A stretch of 64,000 nt of DNA, from contig NC_052667.1 of NCBI RefSeq assembly GCF_016802725.1, forward strand, positions 4,306,501 through 4,370,500. The letters run 5' to 3'. The position numbers and the translations under genes were made by a program. Origin of the DNA: Solenopsis invicta (Eukaryota; Arthropoda; Insecta; Hymenoptera; Formicidae). The notes beneath the pieces were generated by a model, which saw nothing but the letters and a program-made list of their open reading frames with translations, ran no database searches and was not told the origin of the DNA. This document shows, piece by piece, positions 38,537 to 48,614 of this stretch; the first letter of the stretch is position 1; every line of letters begins with the position of its first letter.

Positions 38537-40010
38537 AAGCCCGGCGGGTAATCGAAGTATCCGTTTCCGATATCGTGAAAGGTGCATTCGTACCTTCGTA
38601 GAGTGTTATCCGTGGGGCTGTTATCCGAATGCCGGATTACTAAATACGCAAGAAGATCGAGAGACTTTCGAACGATTCTCGACTCTAACGCAGTTGATCG
38701 ACTCGATCGCGAGGCAGTGCGTGAACCCCTTTTCAAAATCAAATCGCCATGAAAGCGACATTATTTTAAAGTAGATTATGCATTTACACGTCGTCGTTAA
38801 TTCAACGGAATCTCCCTTAAGATTACGCAACAGCGTAAACGACTGTAGAAAATATCGTTGACCTAATGACAATGCCGAAAAGTTCAAAAGTGCAAACTTA
38901 AATATAACTCATTTAGGCTCTAGGCGAAGAGAAATACCAAGTAATTTCGGTTTCCGCGCGTGTAGCGGAATCGATCGGAGAAAGTAGGGAAAACGTTGAA
39001 GCACGTTTGCATATATCTCGAATATATTTCAAGTACATATGTGTCAGTATATGTATAGAAGAGTGAGAGAGAGATATATTATAGAGAGCAGCTTGGAAAT
39101 ATCTTACGTGATAGGATATTGCAGACATTCCAGGAGAGCAACTAGGAAACGTCTGAAAAATTAAAATGCAGCTTATAGCGTCTTTTAGACATCTCAAAAA
39201 TCTCACAGATTCTCGTTCAAATTCTCGTCTCGTCTAAATATTTATTTGACTTCGCGATGACATTCTGTGTAACGTTATCAAATCAATATTACGCGGCGTT
39301 TCTCGCTATTTAAACCCCTTACACGCGCTATATGCGTTTGAGACTCGCGGGGCATGAAGGAGTTTCCATTGTACATTATTACGCGCCTACTATTTCATGC
39401 AAAATAGGGCCGTCTGTATTCTAGAAACGCGTGTACATAAGTATAAGTTCGAACGATACTGTGATAATTTTATAAACAATGTCTGGCGGACAACTCGGTG
39501 GAGAGATATTTGTACAGCGGAAACAGCAATCGCGACTTCCGTCGCGACGAGTTGTGTGTGTATATATATATATATATATATGATGTGTGCGTGTGTGCAT
39601 GTGTGTGTGAGTGTGTGTTGTATGAATATTGTAGATCTCTCGTGAATTTTTAAAAATGTTCATCGCATCGAGGACGCGTGATTCATAGTCTCTGCACGCG
39701 TCGACAAAAAGTTTACAAAACGCAACCAATTTACCGATATCGATTCCTCGATCGATATGCAAGAAAGAAACCGTTTTTTCCATTATATCTCCGCATGGTT
39801 TAAAAAAATCTTTTTTTAGAAAATGTTATACAATATAAAAATAGTGTTATATATCTAACTATATATAATTTATAATAATAATTGTAAAATAATTGTCGCA
39901 TTAAAGTTACAACTGTAACAAACTGAAATAATGATGTAAAGGTTTACAATTTAGTTGTATGTAAGTTGAATAAACGGAATTTTTTTAAGCGATGCGGTAA
40001 TATAATAGCA
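38537..40010 (+). other. SLC26 3' UTR, with CA/TA microsatellite
   Basis: Non-coding sequence follows the TAG at 38534. A compound (GT)n-(TA)n-(GT)n microsatellite sits at 39553-39620. AATAAA at 39969-39974 is a plausible poly(A) site, giving a tail of about 1.4 kb. Earlier alternative ends are possible. Confidence 0.45.
39553..39620. repeat. compound TG/TA dinucleotide microsatellite
   Basis: GTGTGTG is followed by ten TA steps, then TGATGTGTGCGTGTGTGCATG and more GT repeats. It is simple-sequence DNA that produces shadow ORFs (Val/Cys-Val and Thr/His runs) on both strands. Confidence 0.95.
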
Positions 40011-40412
40011 AAAGCAAAATGTTTTCACATTCTTTCGGCAGCAAGATGGATTTAATGCGGCTTGTTACTTCGGCGAGATAATGCCAATATTAATCTGTAG
40101 AAAAGTATTATGCTGCAACTATGCGCAATTATGTTACATAAAAGAAGATTATAGAATCCTGTGGTAAATTACTTAATAGCGCTGCATCTGTCGAAGATAA
40201 ACTTCGTACACTCAATAGACTTATAAGCGGTTGAATAATGTATAAATTGCACAATAGTTTGTTTTATATCTATTATACATATATATGATATATTATATAT
40301 GTCAATTAATTTGTAACTATACATATGTTAATTTTCTTCGTCCCCCGCATGAAGAAATGCAATTGGCTTCGAAACACTCTTCAAGATCAATACGTGTAAG
40401 AATAATACGTTA

Positions 40413-41000
40413 AATATTTATTGCGAGAAAACAATAATCAGACTATTTTAAACAGAGAAATAGAAAAACAATAGAAAACCTAAAATAGTATACTTCTAAC
40501 GATTTTCGCGGGACGAGAAGTCTAATAATAATTTTAGTTCAATTTTGAAGACCGTTATCTGTTTTAGATCGTCAGACTACCATTTTTTATACTACAAGTA
40601 AAAATTGTGCAATTGAACGACAGCCTTATTATAACGATACAATTACGAACAGTAGCTAAGTATTATTCGAAAGTAATCTGAAAATGTCGATATCAATCGG
40701 ATAAACAATCTTCAAAATTGGTTGCATTGCATATTTATTACAATAACACAGATTGTTTCAACAGAAAAAAAATTTTAAAAAAATACTGTTTTTAGACAAA
40801 AATTTAAAATAATATACTTATAACAATTTTCTCGCGATGAGAAATCAATAAGTTTAATTAATTAAATGTTGGAGCTCACCATCAAATCATCATCTGTTTT
40901 AGATTGTCAGGTTACCATTTCTCATATTGCAAAATAAGTAAAATTTGTAAAATTGTACAACTTTAATATTCGAAAATGATCTAAACAATGTTGATATCGC
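40413..41000. repeat. diverged direct duplication, about 320-bp unit
   Basis: Two head-to-tail copies can be aligned. CTTCTAACGATTTTCGCGGG (about 40493) matches CTTATAACAATTTTCTCGCG (about 40817). ATCTGTTTTAGATCGTCAGA matches ATCTGTTTTAGATTGTCAGG, and GTCGATATCAATC matches GTTGATATCG at the ends. It is non-coding and lies between the SLC26 and hs3st genes. Confidence 0.65.
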
Positions 41001-41210
41001 CCTCCTTCTTCACCCTATACGTGATCAACCCCCCTCCCCCCCTTTACAAGCGCGCGCGTAACATCTGTCTGGTTACCTCTCGATACAACGGACTCTCGAT
41101 ATAACGTGTACGCGATGACAGGGCAAATGCAGTCCATCGAAGGTCGCTCTCGCCGCTCTCATTAGCCTAATTGTTCATCGGCAGATATATCTTATCCCTA
41201 CACACCGCAT

Positions 41211-41818
41211 TATATAGGGCGATGGTCTCCCTTCTCCCAGTCGGCCGGGCGTTATCGATTGTTACGAACACCGTCGCCAGAACCGTAGCTGAAGACTGCG
41301 GCGCCTACAGCGAATTATTATCAACACGCTTGTTTCGGCGCAGACGATTGAAAAAAATTTTTTTAATTGTTATAATTTTAAAAAAAAAACAACTAAAAAT
41401 TTGTCGCCGTTCGAGTTTGGGCACAGTCAACGTGGTGCCAACGCCACGATAAATAATCGAGCGATCGAACGTTCAATTTGCGATCAAACAGACGCAATGT
41501 GTTTCGCAGTTTCTTTTTATCTGGCGGGATAAGGGATGATAACTCTCGTACGAATGACGCCGCGACGCCGTCGACTTCCCGTCGATTGCAACACGCATGA
41601 CGACAGAAGTGGCGCCGGCAGTAACCGGGGACCGTGGACCAGTTACGGGTCTGCCTGTGCCGTTTGATAACGCGCTAAATGTGCACTTTCCGCGCGCGAG
41701 ACCGTGTGTCCGCATCCGCAACCCTCCACCGGCTGCGCCAGTCGCACGTTGGCCGATGACGGACGCGCACGGGGTGAAAGTAAACGTGTGTCTCCGACCG
41801 GCGGCACGCTACTACGGG
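41211..41818 (+). promoter_or_regulatory. TATA/Inr promoter and leader exon of the 3-O-sulfotransferase gene
   Basis: TATATAG (41211-41217) lies 28 nt before an initiator-like CCAGTC (A at 41239), the canonical spacing. The CpG-rich sequence that follows ends at a strong donor, TACGGG|GTAAGT (exon end 41818). The matching acceptor TATCTTTCAG ends at 43193, in front of the first coding exon. The leader contains an ATG (41597) whose frame stays open across the splice and stops at 43235, so it is an 87-codon upstream ORF. Confidence 0.45.
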
Positions 41819-42177
41819 GTAAGTGACATCCCCGAACTTTCGGATTCGGTCAGCCCGTTGTCCGATGCGGACCATCGGATCTCCCGGACATCCCCGGGGA
41901 TGTTTCGGAAATTCCGGGGGTGACCAACGTCATTTCGTTTTATACTTGAAAAAGACTTACTTATTTATTTTCTTTCCAAGTTGAGCGAATTTGACGTGTT
42001 CGTTTTGCGACTTATTTTGCGCTTTCAAACAAAGAAATGTAAGAATAAAGCCGACTTTACGCGAAGCTACTTTGTATTCTATAGAAATGGAAGGAGTGCA
42101 CTTTAGCCACGAGAAATGAAGCGAATCTATTACGTATTCATCTTACCAAGCTTTTTACGTACATGCTGAGATTATAT

Positions 42178-42835
42178 AAGAAAAATGCATTTTTTGTCTA
42201 AATCTTTGAGAACACCTTTCGGATATCCTGAGGAACATTTCAAAAATTTGAAAAATACATGGAAATGCGCTAAATTTTATTTTGTGTATTTTCTTATTAT
42301 AATTATTTAGCAAAACAATATTTAACAAAAAATGCATTTTAAAGAAATACATTTTTTGTCTAAATCTTTGAGAATTTCTTTCGGATATTCTGATAAGTCT
42401 TTTGAAAATTTTTAAAATACAAAAATGTGCTAAGTTTTATTTTATGTATTTTTTTATTACAATTATTTAGCGAAATAATTTATGTCAAAACATGCATTTT
42501 AAAGAAATCTATTTTTTATCTAAATCTTCGAGGACGCTTTTTGAATATGCCGAGGAGGAGCATTTGAAAGGAGCAAAATTTGAAAAATATGTGGAAATGT
42601 GCTAAATTTTGTTTTGTCTATCTTCTTATTACAATTATTTAGCAAACAATAATTTAGCAAAAAATGCATTTTAAAGAAATGCATTTTTTATCTAAATCTT
42701 CGAGAACGTCTTTCAGATATTCTGATGAGCATTTCAAAAATTTGAAAAATATAGAAATGTACTAAATTTTATTTTGTGTATCTCCTTATTACAATTATTT
42801 AATGAAATAATATTTAGCATCTTTTTATTATAATT
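42178..42835. repeat. four-copy tandem repeat, 160-172-bp unit, in the hs3st leader intron
   Basis: The block TGCATTTTTTGTCTAAATCT followed by TTGAGAA recurs at about 42186, 42348, 42508 and 42680. Each time it is followed by CTTTCGGATATTCTGA-like sequence, AATTTGAAAAATA, GTGCTAAATTTTATTTT, and TTATTACAATTATTTAGC. It is AT-rich and non-coding, with moderate divergence between copies. Confidence 0.9.
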
Positions 42836-43263
42836 TTATATAAGGAGACAGGCGATTTATTCAAATCTTCCCATGGGAAATTACTGCTTTAATTTCCAAT
42901 TTTTAATTTTTAATTTTTAATTGTGTGTAGTTGGGAAATAGCAATACATTTTTCGATTTTTCGTTTCTTATGTTGGTTTCTCTTTATAGCACGGCATCTC
43001 TTCTATTTATATCAAAATTTAAAAATGCAGAAAGACTGGTACATCCTTCGGACGTTGTAGATACTATCGTATTCGATTTTTCATCTGCCGTCGGATGCAC
43101 CAGTTGCATTTCCGCGCATAATTCACGAGCGAAGATTATTCCTGTCTGATCGCAACACGTAGCACATACAAGATATATCGGGATATCTTTCAGACATCGC
43201 GGAGAGTATCGGTGCGAGCGTGTCGGTGTCGATGAAGAGGACGGCGGACACCGCGGCGGTATA

Positions 43264-43302
43264 ATGGCATCCAGGAAGCCGACGAAGTACGACGACTCGT
43301 AA
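43264..43302 (+). other. 12-codon upstream ORF before the 3-O-sulfotransferase start
   Basis: ATG GCA TCC ... ends in TAA at 43300-43302, only 10 nt before the main ATG at 43313. It lies in the same exon as the main start, so it is present in every mRNA that uses that exon. Such a placement usually lowers or regulates initiation at the main start. Confidence 0.5.
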
Positions 43303-43312
43303 AACTGCGAAG

Positions 43313-45151
43313 ATGGAATTGCGCAAGGGCTCCTGGAAGATCGTGATCCTCGTATGCGCGTTGATCATCTATCTATGGATGCTTTTCGTCGATCACTCGC
43401 ACATGCTGGCCGACATATCGCAGAGGATCACGCTGCAAAGAACGCGGATTCCCGCGAGAACTGCCTTGTATCAAGGTGCCGATCGATCGAGGATCGAGGA
43501 GGCACCTTCGAACGTCCGGATGGATCCAAAAAAGTCGCAGTCCCTCTCATCCCGTAACGGTACGCTCGCGGGGGGTGCATCGGGATATGAGACGTTCAAG
43601 CAACAGGGTCCGATACCAAGCCGGCAATTGCCGACCGCTCTGATAATCGGCGTGAAGAAGGGCGGGACGAGGGCACTTTTAGAGTTCCTGAGGTTGCACC
43701 CCGCGATCCGCGCCGCCGGCTCCGAGGTTCATTTCTTCGATCATCATTATGTGAAGGGATTTCGCTGGTACAGGTGCGTGCGACAGACCGTTTTAACGAC
43801 TGAAGCACAATACAGCGCTAATCCATTTAATACCTCGAGATTACAAAGTTCTGAGATATAAGAAGTTCCTGTTCCCGTGCTGTAACTTTGTCTTCTTCAT
43901 ACAAGTAATAACTCCTACTTCAACAAAGTAATAACTTCTTCAGGGAAAAGACAGAGATAGACTTTAAAATAAACTTTGAAATAAGGGATATCTACAAATC
44001 TTTAATTTAACATTTTATAAGTAATTAATTAAATCATTTAATTTTTCTCTGCCACGTGAAACACAATTGGTTTCAAATGCGGAACTAAACTCTTTAAAGA
44101 ATTTTTTATACTTATTCTTTTTCACGAGAAATCTTTTTCTCGTCACGTCTTCTCCTTTTACTCTCTGTAACAATATTATGAATGTTCAATAATCTTTTCT
44201 CAATAATCAGGCGTAGGATGCCGCCGACTCTGGTCGGTCAGATCACCATGGAGAAGACGCCGTCGTACTTCGTGACGAGTGAGGTGCCGAAGAGGGTGAA
44301 GCATATGAACCCGGGGATGAAGCTGATCGTCGTGGTAAGGGACCCCGTAACCCGGGCGATCTCAGATTACACACAGGTGAAGAGCAAGCGTCGCAAGATG
44401 CCACGCTTCGAGGATCTGGCCTTCTTGAACGGATCGAGGATCGTGGACACCTCTTGGATGCCGCTGAAAATCGGGGTCTATGTGCGGCATCTCGAGCGGT
44501 GGTTACAGTACTTTCCGCTATCGCAGTTCTTATTCGTTTCTGGCGAACGTCTGATCGCCGACCCGGTGATGGAAATCACCCGAGTGCAGGACTTCCTGGG
44601 CCTGAAACGGGTGATATGCGAGAAGCATTTCTACTTCAACGCCACCAAGGGCTTCCCCTGCTTGCTCAAGTCGGAGGATCGTGCTACTCCGCACTGTCTC
44701 GGTAAGATAATAGTAGAGAATGTGTGGTTCATAAAAAATTAATTTCTAGGGAAGTAAAACGCCCCGCCGCAACTATTTTGTTAAAAATTCATACCATTTA
44801 AAATTTATTAAATTTTCGAAGAAATTATAAGTTAAATGCGATTTACGCACAGATTTTAGAGAGCAGTCTTTCTTCGACTTTTAATCAAAGCGTAATAAAT
44901 TTTTTAAGATGGTAACTATCCCGATTAATCTTTAATAATATCTTTCATTGTTCAAATTTAAACTTTTTAGAATATCGTAAAACTGTGTAACATCCGATAT
45001 TAATTGATTGTTCGTTATCCTTTCAGGAAAAAACAAAGGTCGCAGTCATCCCTACATCGATCCCATGGCGATTCAGCGTCTTCGAGATTTTTATCGGCCG
45101 TTCAATCAGCGATTTTATCAATTGGCGGGTATGGATTTCGGCTGGTATTAA
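43313..45151 (+). CDS. heparan sulfate glucosamine 3-O-sulfotransferase
   Basis: A Golgi type II enzyme that transfers sulfate from PAPS to the 3-OH of glucosamine in heparan sulfate. Exons are 43313-43773, 44211-44701 and 45027-45151, giving 358 aa. An in-frame stop at 43262 supports this ATG. A membrane anchor (about residues 8-27, IVILVCALIIYLWMLF) follows a short basic tail, then a Ser/Gly-rich stem with an NGT site. The PAPS 5'-phosphosulfate loop GVKKGGTRALLEFLRLHP starts near residue 113. The conserved Glu of SEVHFFD (about 138) corresponds to the catalytic base in this family. The 3'-phosphate motif VVVRDPVTRAISDYTQ begins near 194. Two cysteines bracket EKHFYFNATKGFPC. It ends MDFGWY. 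Insects have Hs3st-A and Hs3st-B types; I do not choose between them. Confidence 0.95.
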
Positions 45152-48100
45152 AATCCACGCGTGTATCGCAAACATTCATACATATCGTAAGCAGGAAAAC
45201 GGAGTCAATTCTCGTCGCGTACTTATTAGTCAAGTACTTATTAGTACTTATCAAGTACGATATCTATTGCGCCTGAATATCTGTAATCCGATAGGAGCAT
45301 ATACATTACCGTCATATCAGAATACGCGCCATTAGTTAATTTATATATAGCGTTTGAGCGAAACTTTTCCGAAATCTTGCTTCCGATGATGTAGTCTTCA
45401 GTTTCATTAGGTTTCAATCTTTTCCAATTAAATTGCGAGAGAATACTCGTATTTTTCTAATTTTTTCATATTACGTAATGTTACATAATTTGTAAGAGCT
45501 ATTAATATAACGAGAAATTTTCCTGTAATCTTGCTTCCAATTATGCTTCCAATTAGTCTTCAATATTAGCATATTTTAATTCTTTCAAATTAAACTACAA
45601 AAAGTATGTTTTTTAACTTTAACAAACATTATGTTTTTTAACTTTTTTAATTTATATAAATGTAATTAATATTAAATAATTAATCTTCATATATATAACA
45701 CGAAAATTTTTTCAAATCTTGTTTTCGACGTTGTAATCTTCAATTTTATTAGGTTTTTCATCTTTCATATTAAATTGCAAGAAAACATATCTTTTTCAAC
45801 AAATCCTTTTGTTACATTGATTTAACATAGCCTTAAATAATTTATAAAAACTTCGTATATAATAGAAATCATTGTGTTCTGTTTGTTATTTGTAATATAG
45901 TTAGAAAATCTAGATTTATAGTTTAGTTAGTAAATATTAGATGCCATCGTAAAGTTAACAGAAAGAAACAATATCTCTTAAAATAAGCGTACAGTTGCCG
46001 TCCGGAAGTCTTTACGAAAAGAAACCGCGACATATCTATAATTATCCTATAATTATATCATGACAAAGCTACAATAATGAAATTATATCATATTGAACAT
46101 AATTCTATATATACACAATGAAAAAAATATAAAATCTTTAAGAATATATTATAATAATAATGAGAAATAATGTATGCGGAAATAAAGAGAAGATATAGTT
46201 TCTTTAAGTCAATTAGTTATTTTTGCTGAATAAACTAAAATTAGTTTAATATACCATAACTAGATGAACCAATATTGCCAATATTAGAACATTTATCGAT
46301 TTCCTTTGTTATCGATTTTTGGCTTTTTATCTTCAATTCTATAGATTAACGTTAATAGAATAATGTTGTATTTTGGTAAAGTTGTGCGAAATGTAACAGA
46401 ATACGAACGCGGTTATTGTAACAATTATGCAATGAAAGGGCAAAGTGATTATAAATTTATTCTCTGGCAAAAGTTCACGCGCGCTGATCTTATTATCACA
46501 AAAACATGATCTCAAAAAATTTGTAATAACTTTCAATCGCGTTATTAAAGTTTTAAATAATTCACGTATAATTAAAACTTTTTAAATATCATTTATTATT
46601 GCCAAAACTTTTTTATTTCGCAAATTTAATTTAATATCAATTATATAAAGTATCATATATTTTATATCGCAGTTTTTAGCACAAAAAAGAATTTATATAT
46701 AATTTTATTATATCTATGAATTATCTTTTATATTTTACGTTTAATTCGTATATATGTATAGAATTTTTTTATCTCTTTCTGTATTGGATACTACGTTTGA
46801 TAATTTCAAAGTCTCTTCGCCCTTGTTAACAATCCAATTGTGCGTTCTTTAATGTAATGTATAATACGACAATGACGAATAAGTATAAGAGGTTAATAGA
46901 AAAATTAACTAAAATTAACTAAAATTAGTTCCTAAGTATTAAAATCTAGTTAATATAATTAGCAAAGATACGCGCATATTTATGAATTAGCTGGATAAAA
47001 GATCTCGGACATAATTAGATCGCAAATCAGAGATTTAATTATGCAGGGTATAATAACGTAAAATACGGGGTCGAATAACGTAAATATTTCTTTAACAAAA
47101 TTGGATTTTTACATGTTTGCATCAATAGTTTTTTCAACACAGAATAACTTTTTAAAAACTATTCTACAAGAGTAGTTTTTAAATATGTTATTGCTAATTC
47201 TTTCATGATATACATATACATTTTGTATAAGTCAACGTTTAAAAGATAAATCTAAGAGAAATCGATGAATCACATATGAGGCAAATCCGAATACGAAGAA
47301 ATTAATTTGGAGGCAAATTTAATAAAATATTCCATAAGTTCTGGAAATTAGAGCGCAACGTAAGTTAATTTTGTATGTAAGTAAGATTAATTATTAATGT
47401 ATTTAATTCGACGACGATTGGAGGACTGTATTTATCTAGTATGTAAGAACGAAAGTAGACAATGTTTAGCGATACGATCCGTGCGAACGACGACGATGAT
47501 GTAATAGTGAGGCACAATGCTTTTGCTCAAATTGTACCACAGGTGGCTGTCAATATTATAATATAAGTGTTTCGTACATTGTTTTAAATATGTTTTGAAT
47601 ACAGGCTGTTTGACAAATAGAGCAAGATATGTACATAAATGTTATACAGGATGTTTAAGAGCAATTCACCGCCATTCAACCAATGATAGACACTATATAA
47701 ATAGATTCTGATCTTTTTGTAGCTGTTGATTATAAATAGCATGCAAACGTTACGTAGAGATTGCTTGGTTCCCAAGTTAAATTCCCAATCCCCCTTTTCT
47801 TTGGTGTTATTTCACCTTTATGTCTCTGATATTTGGATATTTATTTGCTTTAGAAATCATGATCACAACTTGTGTTTTTTTTTAGAAAAATTTATTAATA
47901 AAATATGATATAATTTGTAGACAGAAATATCTGTGCATACAATATAAAGTATATGCAGATGGAGAATCTATATGATTGGTAATGATTGTACATGAATTAA
48001 TATTTTCGCCATACAAATTCCCATATATATATATATTTTTTCTATTTTTGTATTACAAAATAGAGAAATTTAAAATTAAATGAATATAAAAATATATAAT

Positions 48101-48614
48101 AACAAAAGGGCACTGTCTTTTTCAGATCACATGATGAATTAGATCTACTCCAAGGAACATATATCGCCGTAAAGTTTGCTACATTAAATCAGCATTATAC
48201 TAACATAATATCAGTACTCTAGATCCTTGGCGATTCTATTGTAAGGCGACGTGGTAAATATTGCAAACTATTACTGCTATTAATATCATTAACGCCACAG
48301 TAAGTATCTTCAATTATTTTCACGTATTTACATATTATTTGAAGAAATATCTCAGATACAATGTAGTATCGATACTTTTCTCCAAAATATTGTTTCTCAA
48401 GATGCTAGTTTCGAATCACTAAGTTTCTACAACATAAACCCATTTCTAGTATTTATACTTACTCGTATTCTAAGTTTTGGAGATTCCTTTTGAATATCTA
48501 TCAAATATATTCGCAGATCCTTTATCTTCATTCTAACTTCCAATTATAAAAACATTTGCTAAACACGATTTACTTACTCTTAATCCGTTTAGGCTAAAAG
48601 GACGGAAAAATAGT
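45152..48614. other. intergenic DNA between convergent hs3st and FGGY genes
   Basis: The tail-to-tail spacer contains the 3' UTRs of both genes and otherwise AT-rich DNA. AATAAA near 46184 could end the sulfotransferase transcript. The only structure seen is the triplicated repeat at 45345-45850. ORFs of 60-65 codons here look random. Confidence 0.5.
45345..45850. repeat. three diverged tandem copies, about 170-bp unit
   Basis: Each copy carries GAAAATTTTTCC-AAATCTTGCTTCC, then TGTAGTCTTCA-TTTTATTAGGTTT, then TTTCA-ATTAAATTGC and a run ending in TTACATAAT or similar. Copies begin near 45345, 45510 and 45695. The middle copy has a small internal duplication of CTTCCAATTA. Confidence 0.6.

Noticed and set aside
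39397..39783. ORFs rich in Val/Cys/Ile-Tyr or Thr/His across the microsatellite
   Set aside because: They are produced by the TG/TA dinucleotide repeat in the transporter 3' UTR.
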